NCBI RefSeq assembly: GCF_902859915.1 | Contig: NZ_CADIKK010000017.1 | Location: 62,001 to 126,000, forward strand | Direction of reading: 5' to 3' | DNA from: Paraburkholderia ultramafica | GTDB taxonomy: Bacteria > Pseudomonadota > Gammaproteobacteria > Burkholderiales > Burkholderiaceae | Length of the DNA: 64,000 bases | In this document: in pieces, positions 8,292-16,906 of the stretch | Numbering within the stretch: position 1 is the stretch's first letter | Layout: the number at the start of each line of letters is the position of its first letter | Position numbers and translations under genes: made by a program | Notes under the pieces: model-generated | Seen by the model: the letters and a program-made list of their open reading frames with translations, nothing else | The model's database searches: none | Told to the model about the DNA's origin: nothing

Positions 8292-9215
8292 ATGATCTAC
8301 AGCATGACTGGCTATGCGAGCGCGACGCGCGAACTCGTTGCGGCTTCGGGCACAGGCGGCGTGAGCGTGTCGGTCGAACTGCGCACGGTGAACTCGCGCT
8401 TTCTCGATCTGAACTTTCGCATGCCGGAAGACGTGCGCGTTTGCGAACCGACGCTGCGCGAAATGCTGATGAACAAGCTGTCGCGCGGCAAGGTGGATAT
8501 CCGTATCAACCTGCAACGCAGCGAACAGTCCGCCAACGCAAGCGCGATCAATCGCGACGCGCTGACCCAACTCGCGCTGCTCGAGCGCACGGTGCTCTCG
8601 ACGTTCCCCGAAGCCGGCCGCCTGCGCACCGGCGAGATTCTGCGCTGGCCGGGCGTGCTGGCCGAAAGCGGCGTGGCCCCGGAAGTGCTGCGCGACGCGG
8701 TGCTCGCGTGCGGCAAGCAGGCGATCACCGACCTGATCGACGTGCGGGCCCGCGAAGGCGCGCAACTCGCCACGATGCTGCTCGCCAACGTCACCGAAAT
8801 GGAAACGATCGTCACGAAGATCACGCCGCTGGTGCCCGAGCTGATTGCCAGGCATCAGCAGAAGATCGTCGAACGTTTGCAGGAAGCGCTCGGCATCGCC
8901 GCGCCGGATGCGGCCGCGACGATCGTCTCGCGTGAGGAGATCAACGAACGGATTCGCCAGGAAGTGACGATGTATGGCATCCGTATCGACATCGCCGAAG
9001 AGCTGTCGCGCCTCACGGCTCACCTGAACGAAACGCGGCATGTGATCGAGAAGGGCGGCAAGGTCGGCAAGCGGCTCGACTTCATGATGCAGGAACTGAA
9101 CCGCGAAGCGAACACGCTCGGCTCGAAGGCGGCGGCGAAGGAACTGGCCGATTCGTCGATGACCCTCAAGCTGCTCATCGAACAGATGCGCGAGCAAGTA
9201 CAGAATCTGGAATAA
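8292..9215 (+). CDS. yicC: YicC family protein (endoribonuclease/RNase adaptor)
   Basis: A 307-aa YicC/YloC protein. It begins with the diagnostic MIYSMTGYAS, which fixes the start at 8292 over an upstream ATG at 8268, and ends with the conserved block containing FMMQELNREANTLGSKA. YicC proteins are implicated in RNA turnover in stationary phase (sRNA decay in E. coli; endoribonuclease activity reported for family members). It is followed 18 bases later by gmk, the common order in this lineage. Confidence 0.92.
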   Translation: MIYSMTGYASATRELVAASGTGGVSVSVELRTVNSRFLDLNFRMPEDVRVCEPTLREMLMNKLSRGKVDIRINLQRSEQSANASAINRDALTQLALLERTVLSTFPEAGRLRTGEILRWPGVLAESGVAPEVLRDAVLACGKQAITDLIDVRAREGAQLATMLLANVTEMETIVTKITPLVPELIARHQQKIVERLQEALGIAAPDAAATIVSREEINERIRQEVTMYGIRIDIAEELSRLTAHLNETRHVIEKGGKVGKRLDFMMQELNREANTLGSKAAAKELADSSMTLKLLIEQMREQVQNLE

Positions 9216-9233
9216 GGCTGGAGCACCATCAAC

Positions 9234-9914
9234 ATGACCGATCACAAACGCGAAACCGGCGCACCGCGCAATCCTTACGCTGGTGCTTATCCGGGCAATC
9301 TGTTCATGGTCGTCGCGCCTTCGGGCGCGGGCAAGTCGACGCTCGTGAACGCGCTGCTCGCCGGCGACGACGCGATCCGTCTGTCGATCTCGTACACGAC
9401 GCGCCCACCGCGTCCGAAGGAGCAGGACGGCGAGCACTATCACTTCACCAGCGTCGACGATTTCATGAAGCGTCACGACGAAGGCGAGTTTCTGGAAAGC
9501 GCGGAAGTGCACGGCAACTACTACGGCACCTCGCGCGTGTGGATCGAGGAGCAGATGAAGAGCGGCCATGACGTGCTGCTCGAAATCGACTGGCAGGGTG
9601 CGCAGCAGGTGAAGAAGCAGTTTCACAACGCGGTCGAAATTTTCATTTTGCCGCCGTCGCTCGAAGCACTCGAAGAGCGTCTGAAAAAGCGCGGCCAGGA
9701 CGAACCGAACGTGATCACGCGCCGGTTGCTGGCGGCCGGCAGCGAGATGGCGCATGCGGCCGAAGCGGAGTACGTCGTGATCAACGAGAACTTCGATCGG
9801 GCGCTCAGCGAACTGCAGTGCCTCGTCGCCGCCACGCGTTCGCGCTTCGCGTCGCAGTACGCCCGTCACACGCAGCTTTTCGTGCAGCTCGGCATTCACC
9901 TGCCGCACGCGTGA
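9234..9914 (+). CDS. gmk: guanylate kinase
   Basis: A 226-aa kinase converting GMP to GDP. The P-loop APSGAGKST (about residues 28-36) and the GMP-binding stretch SISYTTRPPRPKEQDGEHY are clear. A GGAG precedes the ATG. It sits between yicC and rpoZ-spoT; GMP phosphorylation feeds the GTP pool used by SpoT downstream, the usual clustering in proteobacteria. Confidence 0.97.
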   Translation: MTDHKRETGAPRNPYAGAYPGNLFMVVAPSGAGKSTLVNALLAGDDAIRLSISYTTRPPRPKEQDGEHYHFTSVDDFMKRHDEGEFLESAEVHGNYYGTSRVWIEEQMKSGHDVLLEIDWQGAQQVKKQFHNAVEIFILPPSLEALEERLKKRGQDEPNVITRRLLAAGSEMAHAAEAEYVVINENFDRALSELQCLVAATRSRFASQYARHTQLFVQLGIHLPHA

Positions 9915-9974
9915 GCGCGGCGTTGTGCCGAGCACATAAGGTAGAATAAGCAACATACTGAGAAGGAACCCAAC

Positions 9975-10178
9975 ATGGCCCGCATTACCGTCGAAGACTG
10001 CCTCAAACAGATCCCGAACCGTTTCGAACTCGCGCTTGCCGCAACCTATCGCGCGCGTCAGCTCGCTCAAGGCCACACGCCGAAGATCGAAAGCCGCGAC
10101 AAGCCCACGGTCGTTGCACTGCGCGAAATCGCAGCCGGCCAGGTTGGCGTCGAAATGCTGAAGAAGGTGCCTGTCTAA
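9975..10178 (+). CDS. rpoZ: RNA polymerase omega subunit
   Basis: A 67-aa omega subunit, starting [19 protein letters not shown] with the conserved [10 protein letters not shown] helix. It assists assembly of RNA polymerase and forms part of a ppGpp-binding site in proteobacteria. GAGAAGGA precedes the ATG. Placement immediately before spoT is the conserved arrangement. Confidence 0.97.
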
Positions 10179-10262
10179 GGCGCACTGTTCCGTTTTCGAT
10201 AGCCATGTAGTTGCATCAGCGTGCAGACCGGCGTCCAACCCTAACCCGCTACGGAGGCGACC

Positions 10263-12620
10263 ATGAGTGCTACCCCGCCCACCGCCACGGAAGTGGACCA
10301 CGACGCCGATTCGCCCTCGTCTGCACGGAAGTACATCGATGCGGTCCTCGAACAGTCGTTCCGCCATCTGTTCGGGCCGACCGCCACGCCGGAGCAGCCG
10401 CGCCGGCATGACGTCGTCTCCATCGCCAAACTGACGTCCGTGTTGTCCGGCTATCTGCAGCCGGAAGAGATCAAGGACATCAAGGCGGCCTTCCATTTCA
10501 GCGACGAAGCCCACCTCGGCCAGTATCGCCAGAGCGGCGAGCCCTACATCACGCATCCTGTCGCCGTCGCGGAAATGTGCGCCGGCTGGAATCTCGACGC
10601 CCAGTCGATCATGGCGGCGCTGCTGCATGACGTGATGGAAGACCAGGGCGTGACCAAGGCCGAACTCGCGGAGCGTTTCGGCGCGAAGGTCGCGGAACTG
10701 GTCGATGGCTTGTCGAAGTTGGACAAGATGGAGTTTCGTAATCGCGAAGAGGCGCAGGCGGAAAACTTCCGCAAGATGCTGCTCGCGATGGCGCGCGACG
10801 TCCGCGTGATTCTGGTGAAGCTCGCCGACCGGCTGCACAACATGCGCACGCTCGGCGCGGTGCCGCCCGAAAAGCGCCGCCGCGTGGCGCGCGAAACGCT
10901 GGATATCTATGCGCCGATCGCCCACCGGCTCGGTTTGAACAACACCTATCGCGAGCTGCAGGACCTGAGCTTCGCGAACTTCAATCCGCATCGCTACGCC
11001 ACGCTCGAAAAAGCCGTCAAGGCGGCGCGCGGCAACCGGCGCGAAGTGGTGGGCAAGATTCTGGAGTCGGTGCAGCGCGCGATTGCCGACGCGAAGATCG
11101 ACGCCGAAGTCACCGGCCGCGAGAAAACCATCTTCAGCATCTACAAGAAGATGCGCGACAAGCAGTTGTCGTTCTCGCAGGTGCTCGACGTGTACGGCTT
11201 TCGCGTCGTGGTCGAGAGCGCGCTGGAGTGCTACACCTGCATCGGCGCGCTGCATGCGTTGTACAAGCCCGTGCCGGGCAAGTTCAAGGACTACATCGCG
11301 ATCCCGAAGGTGAACGGCTATCAATCGCTGCACACCACGCTGGTCGGCCCGTTCGGTGCGCCGATCGAGTTTCAGGTGCGCACGCGCAAGATGCACGAGA
11401 TCGCCGAAGCGGGCGTGGCCGCGCACTGGCTGTACAAGAACGGCAGCGCGGACCTGAACGATGTGCAGAAACGTGCGCACCAGTGGCTGAAGTCGCTGCT
11501 CGACATTCAGAGCGAAGCGGGCGATTCGAGCGAATTCCTCGAACACGTCAAGATCGATCTGTTCCCGGATGCGGTCTACGTGTTCACGCCGAAGTCGAAG
11601 ATCATGGCGCTGCCGCGCGGCGCCACCGCGCTCGACTTCGCGTACTCGATCCACAGCGACCTGGGCAACCAGTGCGTCGCCGTGAAGATCAACAATGAAC
11701 TGCTGCCCCTGCGTACCGAGTTGAAGAGCGGCGATATCGTCGAAGTCATCACGGCGCCGTACTCGAAGCCCAATCCGGCGTGGCTGGGTTTCGTGCGCAG
11801 CGGCAAGGCGCGTTCGGCGATCCGCCATTATCTGAAGACGATGCGCCTGAACGAGTCCGTGCAACTCGGCGAGCGTCTGGTCGATCAGGCGTTGAAGGGC
11901 TACGGCCTCGCGCTGTCGGATGTCACGCCGGAAGCGTGGGAAAAGCTCGTGCAGTGGACCGGCAACAAGAACCGTCAGGAAATTTTCGCGGATATCGGTC
12001 TCGGCCGGCGTGTCGCGGCGGTGATGGCCAAGCGCATCGAAGTGCTGATGAGCGGCCGCGACGCCGACGATGACGGCTCGCGCTCCGGATCCAACGCGCC
12101 GCATGCGCCGCCGGTGGTGATCACGGGCACCGAGGGTATGTCGGTGCAGCTGTCCGCATGCTGCCGTCCGATTCCGGGCGACGACATCATGGGCTATATC
12201 GGCATCGGCCTCGGCATGGCGATCCATACCACCGACTGTCGCGTCGCGCAGCGGATCCACCGGCGCGATCCGGGCCGTTGGATCGACGTCGCGTGGGCGC
12301 CGCAGCCGGGCCGTCTGTTCGACGTCGCCGTGAAGGTGCTCGTCAAGAACACCAAGGGCGTGTTTGCCCGTGTGGCTGCCGACATCACGTCGGCGGATGC
12401 GAACATCGTCCACATCGCAATGGATGAAGACCTGTCGCAGGAATCCACGGTGCTGCGCTTCGTGATCCAGGTCAGCGATCGTGTCCATCTGGCCAACGTG
12501 ATGCGCCGCGTGCGCACGAACCCGGACGTCATGCGCATTGCGCGCGAACGGCCGAGCGAAGAGGGGCATCACCGTCACGAAGGCGGCATGCGAATCGATC
12601 GCGAGCGCGCCGATTACTAA
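10263..12620 (+). CDS. spoT: bifunctional (p)ppGpp synthetase/hydrolase
   Basis: A 785-aa RelA/SpoT homologue. The N-terminal HD hydrolase domain is intact (YITHPVAVAEMCAGW and AALLHDVMED, about residues 95-125), so it should degrade ppGpp; the synthetase domain follows (about 300-410), then a TGS domain and a C-terminal ACT domain with VKVLVKNTKGVFARVAADI. It belongs to the yicC-gmk-rpoZ-spoT block and starts 84 bases after rpoZ. Intact HD motif argues for SpoT/Rsh rather than a hydrolase-dead RelA. Confidence 0.95.
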   Translation: MSATPPTATEVDHDADSPSSARKYIDAVLEQSFRHLFGPTATPEQPRRHDVVSIAKLTSVLSGYLQPEEIKDIKAAFHFSDEAHLGQYRQSGEPYITHPVAVAEMCAGWNLDAQSIMAALLHDVMEDQGVTKAELAERFGAKVAELVDGLSKLDKMEFRNREEAQAENFRKMLLAMARDVRVILVKLADRLHNMRTLGAVPPEKRRRVARETLDIYAPIAHRLGLNNTYRELQDLSFANFNPHRYATLEKAVKAARGNRREVVGKILESVQRAIADAKIDAEVTGREKTIFSIYKKMRDKQLSFSQVLDVYGFRVVVESALECYTCIGALHALYKPVPGKFKDYIAIPKVNGYQSLHTTLVGPFGAPIEFQVRTRKMHEIAEAGVAAHWLYKNGSADLNDVQKRAHQWLKSLLDIQSEAGDSSEFLEHVKIDLFPDAVYVFTPKSKIMALPRGATALDFAYSIHSDLGNQCVAVKINNELLPLRTELKSGDIVEVITAPYSKPNPAWLGFVRSGKARSAIRHYLKTMRLNESVQLGERLVDQALKGYGLALSDVTPEAWEKLVQWTGNKNRQEIFADIGLGRRVAAVMAKRIEVLMSGRDADDDGSRSGSNAPHAPPVVITGTEGMSVQLSACCRPIPGDDIMGYIGIGLGMAIHTTDCRVAQRIHRRDPGRWIDVAWAPQPGRLFDVAVKVLVKNTKGVFARVAADITSADANIVHIAMDEDLSQESTVLRFVIQVSDRVHLANVMRRVRTNPDVMRIARERPSEEGHHRHEGGMRIDRERADY

Positions 12621-12741
12621 TCAGCGCGTGGTTCGCGACTCTGGGCTCGCCTCGGCGCGCTCAGGGGCTTCAGAGATCATTCTTCGAATCTGAACGCGCC
12701 GGCGACAGGCGAGTCTCACCTGAACCTCAGGGAGAACGCTG

Positions 12742-13230
12742 ATGAACGTAGCCGACCTCAACGGCGTGGCGCTCGATTATTGGGTGGCCCGCAGCCTGCA
12801 CGACTTCGTGCGCGAAATCTATTTCACCGACAGTGGCGAAACCGTCTCGATTCGCGGCAACGACCGCGGTCGTCCGTGGGACGGGCGTTTCACGCCGTCC
12901 ACGTCATGGGAGGCTGCCTCGGCGGTGCTGGAGCGCGCGCAGCGGCTGGAGGTCCGTGAGCGGACTGCTGGTGGCGCCGCACTCTGCGTCGCGGAGTTCG
13001 AAGGCGCGCATCGAACCGTGGAAGGGCGGGGCGACTCGTTGCGGGTGGCGCTGCTGCGAGCGTTCGTCGCAAGCCGTTTCGGCGAAAGCGTGGACGACGT
13101 GCTGCGCGAGCCACAAGCGCTGACTGGCGACCGTGCTCGACTGATCGGCGAGCAAACGGCGGGAGGTATTGTCGAGGACGTACCGAACCCGGATGGGCGG
13201 ATAGGAGATATCCAGTCGCCGCCGCGATAA
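12742..13230 (+). CDS. DUF2591 (NinX-like) phage-type protein
   Basis: A 162-aa protein whose N-terminal MNVADLNGVALDYWVA, central FTPSTSWEAASAVLERA and later LLRAFVASRFGESVD match the layout of DUF2591/NinX proteins, small prophage proteins of unknown function. GGGAGA lies before the ATG. It is isolated between spoT and tRNA-Arg with no other phage genes, so it is probably a domesticated or leftover gene. Family call is by pattern, not alignment. Confidence 0.65.
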   Translation: MNVADLNGVALDYWVARSLHDFVREIYFTDSGETVSIRGNDRGRPWDGRFTPSTSWEAASAVLERAQRLEVRERTAGGAALCVAEFEGAHRTVEGRGDSLRVALLRAFVASRFGESVDDVLREPQALTGDRARLIGEQTAGGIVEDVPNPDGRIGDIQSPPR

Positions 13231-13280
13231 CGATGGGTGTCGCCTCTCCGCGAGGCGCGTTACGCAAAGCGCCAGACAAA

Positions 13281-13312
13281 AACAAAGGGCCTTCCGATTG
13301 GAAGGCCCTTCA
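13281..13312 (-). terminator. terminator of tRNA-Arg
   Basis: Perfect 11-bp stem (13285-13295 with 13300-13310, loop GATT), followed on the minus strand by a T-rich run (TTTGTTTTTG). It lies just downstream of tRNA-Arg. Confidence 0.85.
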
Positions 13313-13316
13313 TAGG

Positions 13317-13393
13317 TGGTGCGGCTGGCAGGATTCGAACCCACGACCCCTTGGTTCGTAGCCAAGTACTCTATCCAACTGAGCTACAGCCGC
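13317..13393 (-). tRNA. tRNA-Arg(ACG)
   Basis: A complete 77-nt tRNA on the minus strand: acceptor GCGGCTG pairs with CAGCCGC, the anticodon loop is CTACGAA (anticodon ACG), the T-arm contains GGTTCGAATCC and CCA is encoded. ACG is read as ICG and serves CGU/CGC/CGA arginine codons. Confidence 0.97.
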
Positions 13394-13406
13394 ACACAGA
13401 AACGAG

Positions 13407-13436
13407 ATTATAGCAAAGGTTTTGGAAAATGGAAGC
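13407..13436 (-). promoter_or_regulatory. promoter of tRNA-Arg
   Basis: A consensus -10 TATAAT on the minus strand (13412-13407) lies 14 bases before the mature tRNA 5' end, with a weak -35 (CTTCCA) 17 bases further. The same TATAATCTCG context precedes tRNA-Thr in this window. Confidence 0.7.
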
Positions 13437-13513
13437 GTGTAACTGCGATTTGTCTCATGGGCCTGATCGTGTACCCTTGATAGGCAGTCGTTTGCTGCAG
13501 TTAATGGACCATC

Positions 13514-14083
13514 ATGAACAAGGCCTTTGTCAAAGAGTCGAGTGAAGAGAATGACGACGACCTCGACGTCGCCCAGCCGGAAGTCCCCGCGGGTACCAAG
13601 AACTACATCACGCCCGCCGGCTACCGGCGCATGCGCGATGAACTGCTGCATTTGATCGATGTCGAGCGGCCGGAAGTGGTCAGGCTCGTGTCGTGGGCGG
13701 CGTCGAACGGCGATCGGTCGGAGAACGGCGATTACATCTATGGCAAGCGCCGCTTGCGCGAGATCGACCGGCGAATCCGCTTTCTGACCAAACGTCTCGA
13801 CCTCGCTGAAGTTGTCGATAGCAGCAAACAGGAGAATGTCGATCAGGTGTTCTTCGGCGCGAGCGTCGAATATGCGACGGAAGATGGCGAGCTGCATACC
13901 GTGACGATCGTCGGCATTGACGAGGTCGATCTGGATATCGGGCATGTGAGCTGGATTTCGCCGATTGCGCGCGCGCTGCTCAAAGCGAAAATCGGCGATA
14001 CGGTCACGTTGTACACGCCGGCCGGCCCGCAGCCGATCGATGTACTTGACGTCAAGTATCCGCCGCCCGACACAGGCGGCTAG
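13514..14083 (+). CDS. greB: transcription elongation factor GreB
   Basis: A 189-aa Gre factor that restarts backtracked RNA polymerase by stimulating transcript cleavage. The coiled-coil tip with acidic residues sits in SNGDRSENGDYIYGKRRLRE, and the FKBP-like C-terminal domain ends in GPQPIDVLDVKYPPP. GreB rather than GreA is indicated by the YITPAGYRRMRDEL start and the WAASNGDRSENGDYIYGK form. A 40-residue acidic N-terminal extension is longer than in E. coli GreB. The 3' end overlaps an antisense IS-derived ORF. Confidence 0.93.
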   Translation: MNKAFVKESSEENDDDLDVAQPEVPAGTKNYITPAGYRRMRDELLHLIDVERPEVVRLVSWAASNGDRSENGDYIYGKRRLREIDRRIRFLTKRLDLAEVVDSSKQENVDQVFFGASVEYATEDGELHTVTIVGIDEVDLDIGHVSWISPIARALLKAKIGDTVTLYTPAGPQPIDVLDVKYPPPDTGG

Positions 14084-14444
14084 ATCCGCGGCTCGCCGCG
14101 CCGGATGATGTCTGCGAGGGTGGGGCGAATCGGGCTGTTTCGACGAGGTCCACCCTGCCCGGCGCGGAACAACTTTGAGCGCCTGCGATTGGATGTGTGA
14201 GCAGCATGCGCACCTGATCGAGCCTGCCGCTGCGCTTCCAGTTCAGATACTTCGCATAGCAGGTCTGTTGTGGCGGAAAGTGGGCGGGCAGATACATCCA
14301 GCGCTCACCTGTACGCTCTATCCACAGGATGGCATCGAGCACGGCGCGCGAGTCGGCGGCTGGACGCCCGGTGGCCTTTTGGGCGCCTGCCGTCGGAAAC
14401 AGATGTTGAATGCACTCCCATTCGGCGTCTGACAGCCGGTCCAT
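14052..14444 (-). CDS. truncated IS5-type transposase N-terminal domain
   Basis: A 130-aa ORF whose first 85 residues match the DUF4096 N-terminal domain of IS5/IS1031 transposases: LSDAEWECIQHLFP, GRPAADSRAVLDAILWIERTG, MYLPAHFPPQQTCYAKYLNW. The DDE catalytic domain is absent; the last 45 residues are unrelated low-complexity sequence. A good ribosome-binding site (GAGGAGA) precedes the ATG, so it may still be translated. It lies between greB and the porin and overlaps the greB end by 32 bases. Transposase relic or domesticated DNA-binding protein. Confidence 0.6.
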   Translation of the reverse strand: MDRLSDAEWECIQHLFPTAGAQKATGRPAADSRAVLDAILWIERTGERWMYLPAHFPPQQTCYAKYLNWKRSGRLDQVRMLLTHPIAGAQSCSAPGRVDLVETARFAPPSQTSSGAASRGSSRLCRAADT

Positions 14445-14481
14445 CTCGTCTTCTCCTCGAAAGCATCTTGTAGCGCGACAT

Positions 14482-14508
14482 AAAAAAGGCGCCGCGAACG
14501 GCGCCTTC
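14482..14508 (-). terminator. porin terminator
   Basis: Stem AAGGCGCC/GGCGCCTT (14487-14494 and 14501-14508) with loop of six and a run of six T's on the minus strand, 26 bases after the porin stop. Confidence 0.85.
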
Positions 14509-14533
14509 TCTACTGCCAGTCCTTGCGCAATGC

Positions 14534-15697
14534 TTAGAAGCGGTGACGCAGACCAGCCGTCACGGCGACTTGCTTGTTGTTGCCCGAAGCGTTGCCCACG
14601 CCATTGATGAAGGCGGGGACGATAGAGTCTTCGTTTGCTGCCTGATACACGCCTTGCAGGTACACGTCGGTACGCTTGGACAATGCGTACGCGGTTTGCA
14701 GGTTGACCTGGTTCCAGTGCACGTGCGAGCTGGACAGGTTAGCGCGGGTGTACGTGTACGCGCCGGCGATGCTGATCGCCGGCGTCAGAGCGTAACGAGC
14801 GTTGGCCTCGAAGTTCTGGAACTGGGCGCTGTTGGACGGGAAGCGGATGCCGCCCGAGATGCCCGATGCGGCCTGGCTGATGCCGGCGAGGCCATGCAGG
14901 TTCGTCTGCGAGTACACGAGGCCAACGGTTGCCGGGCCGAACGCGTAGTTGGCGCCTGCGCCCCACGTTTGCTGACGTTGCGCGAAGAACGTGTTGTCGC
15001 CCGACACTGCGCCACCCGAATTGAACGCTGCGGCCGCGCTAGTCGAGCCGTTGCTGTTCAGTTGCATGTAAGCGGCGGCGACGTTCAGGCCGCCCCAACT
15101 GTACGATCCGCCCGCGCTATATGCGCGGTTGTTCGCGAAGCCGGCCGCCTGGTTCGAGAAGCCGTACAACGCGCCGAACTTGAAGCCGCCGTAGTTCGCG
15201 CTCTGGTACTTGACCGAGTTGTTGATACGGAACGAGTTGTTCAGGTTGTCGTTGTCGAACGGGTGCGCGAACTGCGTGCCGCCGTATTGCGTGCCGGTCA
15301 GCGCCAGCGGGCCGACGTAGTCAACCATGCTGTCATATTGACGGCCGAGCGTGACAGCGCCGAACTGGTCGCTCGACAGACCGACGAACGCCTGCCGGCC
15401 GAACAGGCGGCTGTTCTGCTTGAGCGTGCCGTCGTTGATGCCAAAGCCGTTTTCCAACGTGAAGATGGCCTTCAGACCACCGCCCAGATCTTCAGCGCCA
15501 CGCAGGCCGAAACGGCTTCCGTTCACCGAGCCACTCGTCATGGCCACGTTGGCGCCGTGCTGGGTACTACTCACGCGCTGGTTATTCGTATAGGTGATGC
15601 CGGCGTCGATCAGGCCGTACAACGTCACGCTGCTTTGCGCATGCGCGGCGGTTGCAAAAACGCCCGTGAGGGCCGCGACCATGAGTGTCTTTTTCAT
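14534..15697 (-). CDS. Gram-negative outer-membrane porin
   Basis: A 387-aa trimeric general porin of the Burkholderia OpcP/Omp38 type. A signal peptide (MKKTLMVAALTGVFATAAHA) precedes QSSVTLYGLIDAGITY, the family's first beta strand, and the chain ends GLRHRF with the C-terminal phenylalanine needed for outer-membrane insertion. The long loop-3 region and aromatic strand ends are as expected. CGGAG precedes the ATG. It has its own terminator and a long upstream region, so it is monocistronic and probably regulated. Confidence 0.93.
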   Translation of the reverse strand: MKKTLMVAALTGVFATAAHAQSSVTLYGLIDAGITYTNNQRVSSTQHGANVAMTSGSVNGSRFGLRGAEDLGGGLKAIFTLENGFGINDGTLKQNSRLFGRQAFVGLSSDQFGAVTLGRQYDSMVDYVGPLALTGTQYGGTQFAHPFDNDNLNNSFRINNSVKYQSANYGGFKFGALYGFSNQAAGFANNRAYSAGGSYSWGGLNVAAAYMQLNSNGSTSAAAAFNSGGAVSGDNTFFAQRQQTWGAGANYAFGPATVGLVYSQTNLHGLAGISQAASGISGGIRFPSNSAQFQNFEANARYALTPAISIAGAYTYTRANLSSSHVHWNQVNLQTAYALSKRTDVYLQGVYQAANEDSIVPAFINGVGNASGNNKQVAVTAGLRHRF

Positions 15698-16099
15698 TTT
15701 GTAACTCCGAGAGCGAGAGAGGTATTGGAACCCAGGCTTAGGAGACCTTCACGCGGGCGCTGCGAGAGGCGGGTCCTCGTGAAACGCGCGTTGACCAAAA
15801 TCGCGCCGGTTTCCGGTTAGGCAGAGTGTAGAGAGACACTTCGCGAAGTGGGCGTTCCGATTTTCGCAATAAAGTATTACGCGATTGGAAACGATGTATG
15901 AATGCCAACGAAGCCTTATGGATAAAGGCTTTCCGCGTTATTGACGGGATGGGCAGGGCACTTGGACTGAATTTTCGTTGCTCATTTGCGACACCAAACG
16001 ATGCAAAAAAGCAACGCAGCGATATCACAATGAGGATTGTTGTTGTTGCCGCAATAGATGATTGTTAATTGTATGAATAACGGAAATGGATTGACCCGC
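15698..16099. other. porin upstream region
   Basis: About 400 bases of relatively AT-rich DNA upstream of the porin, where its promoter and regulatory sites must lie. I could not identify a convincing -35/-10 pair or operator. No ORF has coding character. Confidence 0.4.
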
Positions 16100-16111
16100 T
16101 ATACTGAAATT

Positions 16112-16195
16112 TCTGCTTTCCAAAGCAGACTTTTTCGTTGACGAAAAAGATCTCCAAACCTTTGTCGGCGCGGCTTTCCAGTCGCGCTTTTTTTT
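16112..16195 (+). ncRNA. candidate small RNA with three hairpins
   Basis: Three consecutive perfect or near-perfect stem-loops: 16113-16119/16122-16128, 16130-16137/16142-16149 (8 bp, loop TTGA), and 16168-16175/16180-16187 (8 bp with one G-U, loop TTCC) followed by eight T's at 16188-16195, a textbook intrinsic terminator. TATACT at 16100-16105 is a suitable -10 for a start near 16112; the -35 is weak. No ORF on this strand feeds the terminator. The arrangement (short single-stranded stretch at 16150-16167, terminal U-run) is typical of Hfq-dependent sRNAs. It lies between the porin and a small gene on the opposite strand; targets unknown. Confidence 0.55.
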
Positions 16196-16225
16196 GCCTG
16201 CGGATCGCGAATTCGCGGATGCCGG

Positions 16226-16468
16226 TCAGTGTGCGGGCGCTGCGTCGTCCACGTCGCTCCAGTCGGTCGTCGCCGATACGCTCCAGTCTTCCATCACGTA
16301 ATGGCGCGCGTCCATCGGGGACGACAGCAGGTTCTGCCAGTGATCCCCGTGCCACATGGGATCAAATTCAAAGGACGTGTCCGCGAGCGGCGCGGATTGA
16401 TCTGCAGCAGTCTTTGTGTGCGAGCGGGTGAGCCAGACGACGAGGCGGCGGACTTGATTGAACAGCAT
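16226..16468 (-). CDS. small hypothetical protein
   Basis: An 80-aa ORF starting MLFNQVRRLVVWLTRS, with an AGGAG ribosome-binding site eight bases upstream of ATG 16468; a longer reading to 16609 has no such site. The N-terminus is a short amphipathic or membrane-associating helix; the rest is acidic and aromatic-rich (FEFDPMWHGDHWQNLL, HYVMEDWSV). I do not recognise the family. It converges on the candidate sRNA, whose terminator lies 31 bases beyond its stop. Confidence 0.6.
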   Translation of the reverse strand: MLFNQVRRLVVWLTRSHTKTAADQSAPLADTSFEFDPMWHGDHWQNLLSSPMDARHYVMEDWSVSATTDWSDVDDAAPAH

Positions 16469-16906
16469 GGCAATCTCCTGATACGCATTACTACCACGAC
16501 TGACTTCGATCATGCTGTCGTGAATGCGGCGCAGCAAGTCGGACAAACACTTACCAAAAACAGATTTTGTTACATTTATCCGGCGACATGCTGAAAAATT
16601 TCCCGCCATTTGGCATGTTCTGGAGCTAGTTGAGTAATATTGACGCGAATTTTTATTCGGTAGTTAATGAATATGCGTCTGGCATTTCGGGATGGGTCTG
16701 AGTCTTTTATCTCTGATCTTGCTAAATGAATATGAAAAATTCGCTTGACGACAATTCTTCGTTCCCCGTATAACGGCAAGGCTGAATTTCAGTTGCCGGT
16801 TCGGATTATCTGCAGCTTGCCGAATATGGAATGGCTGACGAAGTGGCGGCGTTATTCGACGTGGGGCAATGCCCGATTTTGATAAATCATCGAGGGAAAG
16901 TGAAAA
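16469..16906. other. divergent gap with long cold-shock leader
   Basis: AT-rich 438-bp region between the 80-aa minus-strand gene and the cold-shock gene. It contains the cold-shock promoter (annotated separately) and a predicted untranslated leader of about 125 bases (16781-16906). No further gene seen. Confidence 0.5.
16745..16774 (+). promoter_or_regulatory. sigma70 promoter of the cold-shock gene
   Basis: TTGACG (16745-16750) and TATAAC (16769-16774) with an 18-base spacer. Start would be near 16781, giving a leader of about 125 bases, as is typical of cold-inducible csp mRNAs controlled through leader structure. Confidence 0.65.

Noticed and set aside
8091..12578. Very long minus-strand open frame opposite yicC, gmk, rpoZ and spoT
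   Set aside because: Runs across four well-supported genes, is His/Arg/Asp-rich as expected for an antisense shadow of GC-rich DNA, and has no family motif or ribosome-binding site.
16091..16105. TTGACC and TATACT as a promoter pair for the candidate sRNA
   Set aside because: The two boxes are only three bases apart; the TATACT may serve as -10 but TTGACC cannot be its -35.
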